A stretch of DNA of 52,619 nt. Source: an uncultured Eubacteriales bacterium (lineage in GTDB: Bacteria > Bacillota > Clostridia > Christensenellales > Aristaeellaceae). A program made the position numbers and the translations under genes. The stretch covers positions 1 to 52,619 of the forward strand of contig CADBVG010000001.1 in assembly GCA_902798105.1 (NCBI GenBank). The letters are read 5' to 3'. Below the pieces are notes generated by a model. It did not search any database. It saw only the letters and a program-made list of their open reading frames with translations, and was not told where the DNA came from. Shown here piece after piece: positions 7,647 through 15,852 of this stretch; position 1 is the stretch's first letter, and each line of letters starts with the position of its first letter.

Positions 7647-7941
7647 CAGGTATGCCAGCGCGTGCAGCTAACGCAATAGCGATGGCCCGTTCCCGATCAT
7701 CAGGGGACGGGTCTTTTTCTGTGTCATAGTATTGGACAGAGCAATCAGACAAACCAACCAAGTAATCAATGGACACATTAAAAACTTTGGCAAGAGCGAT
7801 AAGCTGATCAATGTCAGGCTGAAACTTTCCTTTAACCCACCGTGAAACAGTTTGTTGAGAAACGCCAACCTTTTCCGCTAAAGCAATCTGCCTATAGTCA
7901 TATTGTTTCATCAGGCTATGCAGCCGTTCGGAGAATGTCAT
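7492..7941 (-). CDS. XRE-family phage repressor (CI-like)
   Basis: Probable prophage maintenance repressor. The N-terminal 65 residues form an XRE helix-turn-helix (QIALAEKVGVSQQTVSRWVKG, then IALAKVFNVSIDYLVG). The C-terminal half has no S24 protease domain, so induction is unlikely to use RecA-type autocleavage. GGAGGTGG precedes the ATG. It is transcribed leftward from a promoter back to back with the early lytic promoter, with ATGCGTA operators between and over both. The 149-residue reading has a polar, poorly conserved-looking tail where the antisense small ORF lies. Confidence 0.85.
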   Translation of the reverse strand: MTFSERLHSLMKQYDYRQIALAEKVGVSQQTVSRWVKGKFQPDIDQLIALAKVFNVSIDYLVGLSDCSVQYYDTEKDPSPDDRERAIAIALAARAGIPVNRPLPADVPELILLVQRIVDLEFDKRSTPNDDPSGSRCQTCPLPSQTERQ

Positions 7942-7959
7942 TTTACCACCTCCAAGAAT

Positions 7960-7988
7960 ATGTTACAACGAAAATGCGTAAAAGTAAA
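7960..7988 (-). promoter_or_regulatory. Repressor-maintenance promoter
   Basis: On the minus strand TTTACT (7988-7983) and TAACAT (7965-7960) with a 17-bp spacer upstream of the repressor. Operator motif ATGCGTA 7974-7980 lies inside the spacer. Confidence 0.5.
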
Positions 7989-8025
7989 ACATCTTTAATG
8001 CGTATTTTGGTTGACGCATACGCAT
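7974..8025. promoter_or_regulatory. Three-site operator region (ATGCGTA/ACGCAT)
   Basis: ATGCGTA occurs at 7974-7980 and 7998-8004, and the inverse ACGCAT twice in tandem at 8014-8019 and 8020-8025. The first two sites are 24 bp apart. They cover both divergent promoters, like a lambda right operator. Binding by the flanking XRE proteins is inferred. Confidence 0.6.
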
Positions 8026-8039
8026 TTTATGGATATAAT
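8011..8039 (+). promoter_or_regulatory. Early lytic (PR-like) promoter
   Basis: TTGACG at 8011-8016, a 17-bp spacer and perfect TATAAT at 8034-8039. It drives the Cro-like gene and the replication genes. The double operator motif occupies the -35 region and spacer. Confidence 0.75.
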
Positions 8040-8061
8040 ATCCAGTACGGAGGTGATAGCA

Positions 8062-8307
8062 TTGAATATGCGTGAAGCAAGAAAAGAAAGAGGCTACACA
8101 CAAAGTGCATTGGCCACCCAGGTCGGTGTTTCGCAACAGCAAATAGCCAAATATGAGGCAGGTACAAGCGTGCCTCCAAAGAAGGTCATTGCAAAGCTGG
8201 CCCAGGCCCTGGAGCTGACGCCATACGAGACATGGGAAATGTTTTATGGCGATGGCATAGCCGACGACAATGAGCTGACCGAGGCAGCAGAAAATAAGGA
8301 GGTATAA
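8062..8307 (+). CDS. Cro-like XRE regulator (TTG start)
   Basis: First gene of the early rightward operon. The 81-residue protein is almost entirely an XRE helix-turn-helix (MREARKERGYTQSALATQVGVS, QQIAKYEAGTSVPP) with an acidic tail. The TTG at 8062 is preferred because GGAGG lies at the right distance; an ATG two codons later is possible. A longer reading upstream would run into the promoter. By position it should act as the Cro counterpart to the minus-strand repressor. Confidence 0.8.
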   Translation: MNMREARKERGYTQSALATQVGVSQQQIAKYEAGTSVPPKKVIAKLAQALELTPYETWEMFYGDGIADDNELTEAAENKEV

Positions 8308-8310
8308 CCC

Positions 8311-9042
8311 ATAAAGCACAAGTACACCACCTATCTCTACATCATCACCGATCCCAACACCGGCAGCGTTTACATGGGGAAGATACAGCACGGCAACCCG
8401 GACCTGGAAGTGGTGAAGCAGTCGATCCGCGCCGATTTGTTTGGCGCAAAGTGCGACACCAGCGACATCATCCTGATGGACGTGACAGACCGCGACACCG
8501 AGGCCCCGGACCTGATCGTGGCCCTTGACGGCGAGCGCGACGCGCTGCGGATGGCCAAGTACAACGTGAAGACCGAGAGGTATGTCATGCCGGTGAACAG
8601 CATCAGGGTGGAAATCGAGGATGGCACACCGTGGTTTCCGCATGGCGATGAAGACAGCGGCAGAGACGTTCACATGATGGAGGCGGGCAAGCTATTCGCC
8701 AAGCACCTTGCCAGGCTATTGGAGAATGGCACGCTGACCGTGATCAACCTGGTAGCCACGAAGCAAGAGATCATGGACGGCATGGTGCCGAGCTGCATTG
8801 GAAGAGAGGATGACCAATACTACTATCTGAATCCCGCCACGACTTACAGGATGGTGATCGAAAACACAGAGGGCGCAAGGTTTGGCAGTGCGCGTATCAC
8901 GATGTGTGGCATGAAGAAGCTGGGACTGTTGAAGGGCGATAACAAGAGCGGCTGCACGAAGGTGTGCCAGTATGGAAACCGCAGCCTTCGATGCCTGTGG
9001 GTAAGAAAAGCAGAATTGAACCGATACAAAGAGAGGAAATGA
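8311..9042 (+). CDS. Hypothetical early phage protein, apparent ATA start
   Basis: Not recognised; 243 residues if read from 8311. The frame is protein-like well before the first ATG at 8374 (KHKYTTYLYIITDPNTGSVY), and the previous gene's TAA at 8305-8307 is in the same frame. That leaves codon ATA at 8311, 8 bp after GGAGG at 8298-8302, as the best-placed start. The product is mostly soluble, with a region near residue 125 rich in His/Asp/Met and a Cys-containing C-terminus (CGMKKLG, CTKVCQYG, LRCLW). It lies between the Cro-like gene and a two-HTH protein. Confidence 0.6.
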   Translation: MKHKYTTYLYIITDPNTGSVYMGKIQHGNPDLEVVKQSIRADLFGAKCDTSDIILMDVTDRDTEAPDLIVALDGERDALRMAKYNVKTERYVMPVNSIRVEIEDGTPWFPHGDEDSGRDVHMMEAGKLFAKHLARLLENGTLTVINLVATKQEIMDGMVPSCIGREDDQYYYLNPATTYRMVIENTEGARFGSARITMCGMKKLGLLKGDNKSGCTKVCQYGNRSLRCLWVRKAELNRYKERK

Positions 9043-9045
9043 ACA

Positions 9046-9369
9046 ATGAAGCTGAAGACGATCCCCGAGGCGGCCAAGGCCCTGGGCATGACCGCTTCGC
9101 AGCTGCGGCGGAGGGTCCAGGCCGGGCAGTACCCGAGCTATGAAATCAACGGGCGCGTGATGGTGGACGTGGACGAGCTGGCCAGGATCGTGGAGATCGA
9201 GCGGGGCAGCATCGGGATCGCGGAGGCCGTGAAGCTGACCGGGCTGTCCGAGGGCATGATCCGCAAGGGCGTCCGGGGCGGCTTCCTACCCTACATCAAG
9301 GTCGGGGGCGGCATCCGATTCATACCGGCCCAGCTGCTGGACGCGCTGGAGGGAAAGAAAAACAGCTAA
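9046..9369 (+). CDS. Tandem excisionase/MerR-type helix-turn-helix protein
   Basis: 107-residue DNA-binding protein made of two similar units. Unit 1 (about 1-48) has TIPEAAKALGMTASQLRRRVQAG then YEINGRVMVDVDEL; unit 2 (about 58-103) has IAEAVKLTGLSEGMIRKGVRGG then IKVGGGIRFIPAQLL. Both follow the HTH_17 pattern of helix-turn-helix plus wing. It could be an excisionase or a replication factor that loads the adjacent primase; position just upstream of the primase/helicase supports the latter. The start follows AGAGGAAATGAAC. Confidence 0.75.
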   Translation: MKLKTIPEAAKALGMTASQLRRRVQAGQYPSYEINGRVMVDVDELARIVEIERGSIGIAEAVKLTGLSEGMIRKGVRGGFLPYIKVGGGIRFIPAQLLDALEGKKNS

Positions 9370-9382
9370 AGGGGCTTGAACC

Positions 9383-12178
9383 ATGGATATAAGAGAGTTT
9401 GTCAGCTACCTGCATGTGGCCAAGGGGCCGGACGGAAACGGGGAATACCTGTGCCGCTGTCCGGCCCACGATGACCGCCAGGCTTCGCTGTGCGTGGGCA
9501 CCGGCGAGGGCGGGCGCATCCTGGTGAAGTGCCAAGCAGGATGTGACACGCGGGACGTGGTGAAGGCCATGGGGCTGAAGATGTCGGACCTTTACGCGGA
9601 CGGCAAGCCGGCGGGCAAGCCCAGCAGACCGGCAGCGGCAAAGCCCGCGCCGGGGCCGGAGCCTCCGCCAGCCAAGGGCGCGGCCAAGCAGAAGCCCCTG
9701 GGCAAGCTGGTGAAGGCATACCCCTACACCGACGAACAGGGCCAGGTGCTTTTTGAGGTCTGCCGCTTCGAGGCGGAGGAAAACGGCCACCGCGTGAAGA
9801 CGTTCAGGCAACGCCATAAGGACCCCGGCAACCCGGCAGCCAAGCAAGGCGGCTATGTGTGGAACATCAACGGGGTGCGCAGCGTGATCTACCGGCTGCC
9901 GGAGGTGCTGGCCGCCATCCAGGCCGGAAAGACGATCTACCTGGTGGAGGGCGAAAAGGACGCCGACACCCTGGCCGCCGCCGGCTTCGCCGCCACGACC
10001 AACCCCGGGGGAGCCTCCAAGAGCGGGGCGAGTAAATGGCTGCCGGAACACACCCGGCTGCTGACCGGGGCGCATGTGGTGATCCTGCCCGACAATGACG
10101 CGGCGGGCATCAATGACCGCAAGCAGGTGGCCACGCAGCTGGGCGCGGTGTGCAAGAGCGTGAAGCTGCTGGACCTGCGGAAAGCCTGCCCCACCCTGCC
10201 GACCAAAGGCGACATCACCGATATGCTGGAGATCATGGGCAAGGTGGAGGGCCTGAAGGCGCTGCGAACCCTGGAGAGCGCCACCGAACCCATGGACCTG
10301 TCCGAGGCCCAGGCCACCGCTGCCCGCGATGCCGCCGCCGCGCTGATCGGCAACGTGCCCGGCTATTGCGTGGACCATGGCTGCATCTGCACCTGGAACG
10401 ACGACACGCCGAAACGACTGTGCAACTTCACGGCCATTGCCAACGGCGTGATCACCCGAGACGACGGCGTGACAGAGGAAACCTACATCCTGGTGGATGG
10501 CTGGACCGCCAACGGGGAGCGCCTGAAGCCGGTGCGGGTGCCCGGCAAAGCCTACAAGCGCATGGACTGGATCACGGAAAACTGGGACATCCGCGCCAGC
10601 ATACTGCCCGGAAACACGGCCACCGACAAGGTGCGCTATGTGATCCAAACCGCCAACGCCGAAAACGCCCAGCGCATCCGGGAATATACACACACCGGCT
10701 GGCGCAAGATCGGCGGGCGCTGGTGCTACCTGTACCAGGGCGGGGCAATCGGGGCGGAGGGCGTGACGGTGGACCTGGCCCAGGCGCTGGACAGCTACTG
10801 CCTGGACGCCCGCTACGATCCCGAGGGCCGGAACGAAATGGACGACATGGTGGACGTGTGCAGCCTGACCATCAACATCACGCGCCGGATCAGCGTGCCG
10901 CTGGTGGCCTTCATGTTCCTGGCCCCGCTGCGGGACGCGCTGGTGCGGGCAAACTTCCCGCCATCGTTCAGCGTGTACCTGATCGGCGGGTCGGGTGCCC
11001 ACAAAAGCACCATTGCCGCGCTGATGCTGTCCTTCTTTGGGTGCTTCCGGGAATTGAGCCTGCCTGCATCGTTCCGGGACACGGCCAACTACATCACCCA
11101 CAAAGCCTTTGTGCTGAAGGACATGGTGCTGGCCGTGGACGACTACCACCCGGAAAGCAGCCTGCAAGCCCGGCGCAAGATGGAAGACACCGCCCAGCAG
11201 CTGGCCCGCGCCTTTGGTGACCTGGCCCAGCGCGGGCGCATGATGGCCGACCAAAGCCTGTCAACCTCAAAGCCACCCCGGTCCCTGGCGCTGATCAGCG
11301 GCGAGGATATGCCGAACATCCGGGAATCAGGCGAGGCCCGATACTATGTGATACAGATTGGCCCCAACGAGGTGCCCGTGGACGGAGTGATGACTGAGAT
11401 GCAGGATAAAGCAGCGGAGGGCGTCATGGCCCATTGCATGCGCAAGTATATCGAATGGCTGGCCCCACAGATGGACGACCTGCCCGGCAGGCTGGCGACC
11501 CGCTTCAAAGAGCTGCGCAGCGAATTTCAGAAAATGAACATCGGGCACAGCCGCGCCCCCGGCACCATCGCCCACCTGGTGATCGGCTATGAGATGTATC
11601 TGCGCTTCCTGGTGGAAACCGGGGTGATCGACGACCCGGACGGGGATTTCACCAGGCAGGAGCTGGCGGAGGCGGTGCGGGACATCATCGCCAACAGCAA
11701 GGCGCAGAGCCGGGACAGCAAGCAGGAGCGGCCCAGCCGCATGTTCCTGAACACCATCGGGGAAATGCTGCTGACCCGCGAGGCCAGCGTGGTGGACCTG
11801 ACCGACGCCACGGGAAAGAACAGCCCCGGCAAGGGCCACATCGGATATATGGACGCGCTCTTCTACTACCTGATCCCGGACACCAGCTACAGAATGGTGT
11901 GCGAGTTCTTCACCAAGAAGGGCGAAGCCTTCCCGCTGTCCGCCCGGATGCTGCACCGGCAGATGAGTGAAGACGACCTGCTGGTGGGCGGCGGCGACGG
12001 AAAGAACACGCGGGTGAAGCGCATCGACGGAAAGAACGCCAGGCTGCTGTGGATTCCACGGGCGAACATCGACGGCCCCAAGCCAGTGAAGGAACAGATG
12101 CGCATGGACCTGAACCAGGGAGCCGACGAACAGGCGGACGGCTTCAAGGAAGTAAACGACCCGGACAACCCATTTTGA
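9383..12178 (+). CDS. Phage primase/helicase with zinc finger, TOPRIM and DUF927-type ATPase
   Basis: Replication protein of 931 residues. The N-terminus has a CHC2-like zinc site (C24, C26, H29, C50, C54). A TOPRIM domain follows with LVEGEKDADTL (about 187-197) and ILPDNDAAG (about 234-242). The C-terminal half is a DUF927-type ATPase with Walker A GGSGAHKST (about 535-543) and Walker B-like VLAVDDYHPE. It should make primers and unwind the phage origin. It begins the main replication block with the helix-turn-helix gene just upstream and is followed by a hairpin repeat at 12181-12204. Confidence 0.9.
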   Translation: MDIREFVSYLHVAKGPDGNGEYLCRCPAHDDRQASLCVGTGEGGRILVKCQAGCDTRDVVKAMGLKMSDLYADGKPAGKPSRPAAAKPAPGPEPPPAKGAAKQKPLGKLVKAYPYTDEQGQVLFEVCRFEAEENGHRVKTFRQRHKDPGNPAAKQGGYVWNINGVRSVIYRLPEVLAAIQAGKTIYLVEGEKDADTLAAAGFAATTNPGGASKSGASKWLPEHTRLLTGAHVVILPDNDAAGINDRKQVATQLGAVCKSVKLLDLRKACPTLPTKGDITDMLEIMGKVEGLKALRTLESATEPMDLSEAQATAARDAAAALIGNVPGYCVDHGCICTWNDDTPKRLCNFTAIANGVITRDDGVTEETYILVDGWTANGERLKPVRVPGKAYKRMDWITENWDIRASILPGNTATDKVRYVIQTANAENAQRIREYTHTGWRKIGGRWCYLYQGGAIGAEGVTVDLAQALDSYCLDARYDPEGRNEMDDMVDVCSLTINITRRISVPLVAFMFLAPLRDALVRANFPPSFSVYLIGGSGAHKSTIAALMLSFFGCFRELSLPASFRDTANYITHKAFVLKDMVLAVDDYHPESSLQARRKMEDTAQQLARAFGDLAQRGRMMADQSLSTSKPPRSLALISGEDMPNIRESGEARYYVIQIGPNEVPVDGVMTEMQDKAAEGVMAHCMRKYIEWLAPQMDDLPGRLATRFKELRSEFQKMNIGHSRAPGTIAHLVIGYEMYLRFLVETGVIDDPDGDFTRQELAEAVRDIIANSKAQSRDSKQERPSRMFLNTIGEMLLTREASVVDLTDATGKNSPGKGHIGYMDALFYYLIPDTSYRMVCEFFTKKGEAFPLSARMLHRQMSEDDLLVGGGDGKNTRVKRIDGKNARLLWIPRANIDGPKPVKEQMRMDLNQGADEQADGFKEVNDPDNPF

Positions 12179-12180
12179 TG

Positions 12181-12204
12181 AAAAGCGCCAGCGCTGACGC
12201 TTTT
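12181..12204. repeat. KSASADAF-type palindromic hairpin, copy A
   Basis: AAAAGCGCCAGCGCTGACGC followed by TTTT, a self-complementary 24-mer 2 bp after the primase stop. Identical copies lie at 16759 and 23441, variants at 19963 and 30439. Confidence 0.8.
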
Positions 12205-12227
12205 GCCCATGAAGGGAGGAATGAGCA

Positions 12228-12758
12228 TTGACAGAGGTGTGGCGGGACATCCCCGAATTAGGGGGGCGCTATCAGGCCAGCAGCCTGGGCAACATCCGCC
12301 GCGTGTTCAAAACCCGGCAGCCCAGGATGCTGAAAATCTTCGAGAACCGGGGCAGCTGCCGAAACCAGTGCGTGGTCAACGTCTGCTTCACCGACGGACG
12401 CCGGCAACAGGTCACCGTGCTGCGACTGGTGGCCATGGCCTTCTACCCCGGCAAGGCGACCGGCAAAAACGTGGTGCATAGGAACGGGCTGCACCATGAC
12501 AACACGCCGGGCAACGTGCTGATCCTGGACAACACCGCCATGGGGAGGCGCTGCGGGCGCAGGGGCCGACGCAAGGCGGTCTGCATGATGGACGGCACCG
12601 GGGAGATCGTGGACGCCTTCGCATCGGTGACCGCCGCCAGCAGCTTCACCGGCATAGCGCGGGAAACCATAAGGCGGCACTGTGAACGCCTGGGCACCAA
12701 ACCGCTGCCGGACGGCATGACATTCAGGTGGGATGATGAAAGGGGGTTATGGAATTGA
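12228..12758 (+). CDS. NUMOD4/HNH homing-type endonuclease (TTG start)
   Basis: 176-residue probable DNA endonuclease. It opens with a NUMOD4-like motif (VWRDIPELGGRYQASSLGNIRRV), has an HNH_3-type core with HRNGLHHDNTPGNVLIL (about residues 84-100) and ends with a NUMOD1-like DNA-binding segment (SSFTGIARETIRRHCE). The third HNH position is Asn, as is common in this group. TTG at 12228 is 8 bp after GGAGG; an ATG just upstream is out of frame. It may be a free-standing homing nuclease within the replication block. It overlaps the next gene by 10 bp. Confidence 0.82.
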   Translation: MTEVWRDIPELGGRYQASSLGNIRRVFKTRQPRMLKIFENRGSCRNQCVVNVCFTDGRRQQVTVLRLVAMAFYPGKATGKNVVHRNGLHHDNTPGNVLILDNTAMGRRCGRRGRRKAVCMMDGTGEIVDAFASVTAASSFTGIARETIRRHCERLGTKPLPDGMTFRWDDERGLWN

Positions 12759-12967
12759 AATGCCACCGGGACCACATGACCGCGACCTGCCCGCACTTCC
12801 AGGCACGGAACGACTACCGGGGCGGGCACTGGATTCAATGCACCATGGGGCGCAGGGGCTTCAGCACCGCCTGGGAACGCAATCAGCACTACAAGGCCAT
12901 CTGCTGCGAGGGCGGCAAGGGCTGTGAATTGATCAACATTAAGAAAGTGAGGGGACCCAAGTTATGA
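12749..12967 (+). CDS. Small Cys/His-rich protein
   Basis: 72-residue protein with a possible zinc-binding set: C5, H6, C14, H16, C31, C52, C53 and C59. Not recognised beyond that. It starts 10 bp inside the end of the HNH gene and its stop overlaps the next gene's start (ATGA), which supports translation. The GGGGGTT upstream is a weak ribosome binding site. Confidence 0.6.
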   Translation: MELKCHRDHMTATCPHFQARNDYRGGHWIQCTMGRRGFSTAWERNQHYKAICCEGGKGCELINIKKVRGPKL

Positions 12968-14205
12968 AGCAGGATTTCAGGATCGTCTACATTGACCCGA
13001 ACAGGCGGCAGCTGTTTATCAGCGAACAGCCGGAGGGCGGCTATTGTGGCTATACGCAGAAAGGGAAAGAAGCCCCGCGACGCATGGCCAACGGCTACAT
13101 GAAGCGTGACGGCTACACGACCTATGAAGAGGCCGAAAAGGCCCTGGACTTGTATGTGGCCAACGCCCGCTATGAACGGGCTGGCAACTGGGAAGTTTTG
13201 GTCAATGGCAAATATGTGAGCTGGGACGACCTGTCACAGATAAAAATGGGACGACTGCCCGCGCCCAAGATTGCGCCGCCGGACGCGCTGGTGAGCCTGG
13301 CGAACATCGAATATAGAATAGCCGTTCATATCCAAGGGGCGTATGAGAACCTTTTGGAGGTCGGCAAAGCGCTGTTGGAAGCCAAAGATGCCAACCTGGT
13401 GCCGCATGGCGAGTGGGAGGCATGGGTGCAGAAAAACACCAACATGAGCGAACGCAGCGCCCAGCGGCTGATGCAAGCCGCCCGAGAGGTCCACAGCGGC
13501 AGCATGATGGCCAAGCTGCCCGTGACCAAAATCCAGGCAATCCTGGCGCTACCTGAAGCAGAGCGTGAACCGATGGCGGAAAAGGCTGTGGCCGAAAACA
13601 TGACCCTGCGGCAGCTTCAGCAAGAGATCAAAGACCAAAAGGCGAAGGTGGCCGCCCTGGAGGGCATTAATAAACGGGCGAATGAACGGGCAAACGCCAG
13701 TGAAAACAATGCCCGGCAAGCCCGGACCATGGCAGACAAGGCCATCAAACGGGCGAACGACGCGGAGCGTGAACGGGATGAGATGCGCATGGCCATGGAG
13801 GAAATGGCCAACGAAGCGCCCGCTGCCCCGGCCACCGGCATCAGCGCAGAGGCCCAGGCGGAGATCGACCGACTGAACGCAGCCCTGGCCGACGCGGAAC
13901 AGATGGCCGAATACCAGGCGCGGCAGCGGGAACAGGCCCAGGCGGAGCTGCTGGACCTGCGGACGCAGACGGCGCGGGGTGAGCTGCCGATCCAGGAAGA
14001 CCTGACCGCCGAGGCCGTGGGCATGGCAGCCCGCACCTTCATGGGGGCCGTGGGCTATGTCCCCCACTCTGACAAGCTGGTGACCATGCGGGACGCCGAC
14101 CGCCAGGAGATCGCCACCTATGCGGCGATGCTTCAGCGGTGGACTGAGGATGTGCTGCGGGTGATCAATAACGCCAGGGACGCGGTGATCATCGAGGGGG
14201 TGTAA
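12964..14205 (+). CDS. DUF3102-like coiled-coil phage protein
   Basis: 413-residue protein. Residues about 105-190 resemble DUF3102 (NLLEVGKALLEAKD, HGEWEAWVQKNTNMSERSAQRLMQAA), a module seen in phage and plasmid proteins near replication or partition genes. It is followed by a long coiled coil rich in Ala, Glu and Arg (about 200-345) and a C-terminal helical region. Its start overlaps the previous stop. Role unknown; binding to DNA or to replication partners is plausible. Confidence 0.7.
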   Translation: MKQDFRIVYIDPNRRQLFISEQPEGGYCGYTQKGKEAPRRMANGYMKRDGYTTYEEAEKALDLYVANARYERAGNWEVLVNGKYVSWDDLSQIKMGRLPAPKIAPPDALVSLANIEYRIAVHIQGAYENLLEVGKALLEAKDANLVPHGEWEAWVQKNTNMSERSAQRLMQAAREVHSGSMMAKLPVTKIQAILALPEAEREPMAEKAVAENMTLRQLQQEIKDQKAKVAALEGINKRANERANASENNARQARTMADKAIKRANDAERERDEMRMAMEEMANEAPAAPATGISAEAQAEIDRLNAALADAEQMAEYQARQREQAQAELLDLRTQTARGELPIQEDLTAEAVGMAARTFMGAVGYVPHSDKLVTMRDADRQEIATYAAMLQRWTEDVLRVINNARDAVIIEGV

Positions 14206-14207
14206 AC

Positions 14208-14630
14208 GTGGGCGACATGACGATCCGGCGAGACGACGCGCTGCCGATCCCGGCGGCGGTGGCCGAGGAAATGAAGCAGATGCGCGAAGCGCTCCAGGCC
14301 ATGGCCGGCCTGCTGCGGACGACCAACGAAACCATGGCGCAGCTTCAGCGCCAGGTGCGGCTGCTGGAGAAGGTCACCCCCGCCCAGGCCCGCGCCATCA
14401 ACCAGGCCATCAGGGAGCGGGCCACAGAGCTGTGCGCCATCTATCTGCTGCGGGGCGACGGCTGCGAGAAACCGGTGGCCGCCGCCATCCGCAAGGCCGT
14501 CAAGCTGCGCTTTGGGGCAAACACCGCAAAGGACCTGCCCCGCTGCGAGTATGAGGTGGCCCTGGCCCAGGTGCAAGGCTGGGACGATTACAAGACCATG
14601 AAGGAAATCAAAGGGAGGGCAAAGGCATGA
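14208..14630 (+). CDS. ORF6C-like phage protein (GTG start)
   Basis: 140-residue protein with an N-terminal coiled coil and a C-terminal segment KVTPAQARAINQAIRERATEL that matches the ORF6C pattern found in phage antirepressor-type proteins. The Bro/KilA N-terminal domain is missing. GTG at 14208 follows the previous stop by 2 bp with GGGGGTG upstream; a later ATG at 14217 is an alternative. Its stop overlaps the next start. It may act in regulation, but that is uncertain. Confidence 0.6.
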   Translation: MGDMTIRRDDALPIPAAVAEEMKQMREALQAMAGLLRTTNETMAQLQRQVRLLEKVTPAQARAINQAIRERATELCAIYLLRGDGCEKPVAAAIRKAVKLRFGANTAKDLPRCEYEVALAQVQGWDDYKTMKEIKGRAKA

Positions 14631-14821
14631 CAAGGGACGAAATGAAGCAGGCGCTGCGGTGCTGCATCGTCAAGGACCCCGACGACAAAAAGCGCTGCCC
14701 GGATTGCCCGTTAAGGGACCCGGCCAGCTATTGCACAAACCGGCTGTTTATCGCCGTGCTGGCCTATCTGGAAGCGGAAGAGAAAAACGCCTGCGGGCCG
14801 GACAGCTGCGGCGCAGAATAG
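14627..14821 (+). CDS. Small Cys-rich hypothetical protein
   Basis: 64 residues with Cys at 12, 13, 24, 27, 36, 56 and 61, including CPDCPLRD, suggesting a small zinc-binding module. It starts at an ATGA overlap with the previous gene and has GGGAGGG upstream. Function unknown. Confidence 0.6.
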   Translation: MTRDEMKQALRCCIVKDPDDKKRCPDCPLRDPASYCTNRLFIAVLAYLEAEEKNACGPDSCGAE

Positions 14822-14834
14822 CGGAGGCGATACC

Positions 14835-15047
14835 ATGAAGACGATCCCGAGATGCTGCGAAACCTGCCGCTATCATTTGGGCGGCGGGGATTGCAGAATC
14901 AACCTGGAAGCGGAATGTGGCAAGGGCTATTTTGAAGCATGGGAAGGAAGGGCTGACAATGAGGCAGAAAGAGCTGGCGAGGATCGGGGCCAGGCAGATG
15001 CAGGGGCAGGGCACCAAGCTGGATTTGGGCAAGGCGATGGACGTTGA
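14835..15047 (+). CDS. Small Cys-cluster protein overlapping the next gene
   Basis: The first ~40 residues look genuine: CCETCRYHLGGGDC, then CGKGYFEAWEGR. The remaining ~30 residues lie in the overlap with the next gene and are low-complexity Ala/Gly/Asp/Glu, as if out of frame. GGAGGCGATACC precedes the ATG. Either the gene truly overlaps its neighbour by 89 bp or an original stop near 14950 was lost. Function unknown. Confidence 0.5.
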   Translation: MKTIPRCCETCRYHLGGGDCRINLEAECGKGYFEAWEGRADNEAERAGEDRGQADAGAGHQAGFGQGDGR

Positions 15048-15540
15048 CATGATGCCGTTGAGCGGCAAGGAATTGAAGTGCGTGGAGTACCTGGTGGCCA
15101 TGGAAAGCCGCGTGCTGGAGGTGGGCGACGCCATGCGGGAACGGCTGAAGAAGATCCCCAACGGCTGGCGGCAGTTCCGGCTGCTGGTGTCCACGCTGGA
15201 CCGGCTGATGCCTGAAGTATACGACACGGTGCCGAACAAGACGCGCATGTACCTGAAGAACATCATGGAAAACGGCGAGGTGCTGATCCGCTTCATCCCC
15301 GTGTCACGCAATCCCGAGTGGAAGCTGGTAAAGGATGAAGACCTGGCGGTGCTGATCAACCTGGCCATGGCCGGCGAGTGCGCCATCTGCATGAAGCAGG
15401 GCCGAGAGGCCAAAAAGTGCAAGCTGTGCGGGGCGCTGGAGAACATCGCCCCGCCCAACAATGGCCACCCTGCCGGCGGGTGCGGCTACATGAACGTGGT
15501 GCTGGGCTGCGAGATTGGCCAGTATGTGAGGGAGGGATAA
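14959..15540 (+). CDS. Conserved-type phage protein with C-terminal Cys cluster
   Basis: 193 residues; perhaps DUF5651-like, from memory and not checked. The helical central part (about 40-130) is followed by a possible zinc site, CAICMKQG then CKLCG, and a Gly-rich end. GGAAGGAAGG precedes the ATG; a start 42 bp upstream is in frame but has no good ribosome binding site. It sits between small Cys-rich genes and SSB, so a role in replication or recombination is inferred from position only. Confidence 0.65.
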   Translation: MRQKELARIGARQMQGQGTKLDLGKAMDVDMMPLSGKELKCVEYLVAMESRVLEVGDAMRERLKKIPNGWRQFRLLVSTLDRLMPEVYDTVPNKTRMYLKNIMENGEVLIRFIPVSRNPEWKLVKDEDLAVLINLAMAGECAICMKQGREAKKCKLCGALENIAPPNNGHPAGGCGYMNVVLGCEIGQYVREG

Positions 15541-15543
15541 GTC

Positions 15544-15852
15544 ATGCGTGAATTTACCAACTACTATGACGAAGTGAGCGTGGAGCAGTTCAGCAACGCC
15601 CTGGTGCTGATCACCAGCACGACGCGCTATGACAGCGAAATGGTGATGACCGACAAGGAACAGATTGCCCTGGCGCGAATCCTGGCCTATGAGGGCATCC
15701 ACGGGGAAAGCGGGCACTACTTCCACGCGGTGGATTTCCTTTGGATGGCCCACCGAATCAGCACAGCCTCCAAGCTGGCACTGGACAACCTGATGGACAA
15801 CCACCTGCCCGACCTACTGAACCACAACGCAAAGGGGGATAAACATGAATAA
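15544..15852 (+). CDS. Hypothetical phage protein upstream of SSB
   Basis: 102 residues, not recognised. It is soluble, mostly helical, with a His-rich patch (GIHGESGHYFHAVDFLW). It starts 3 bp after the previous stop and overlaps the ssb start by 8 bp, so it is probably translated in the same operon. Confidence 0.65.
   Translation: MREFTNYYDEVSVEQFSNALVLITSTTRYDSEMVMTDKEQIALARILAYEGIHGESGHYFHAVDFLWMAHRISTASKLALDNLMDNHLPDLLNHNAKGDKHE

Noticed and set aside
9320-11254. Long minus-strand frame across the primase region
   Set aside because: Shadow of the primase/helicase, whose motifs are clear on the plus strand.
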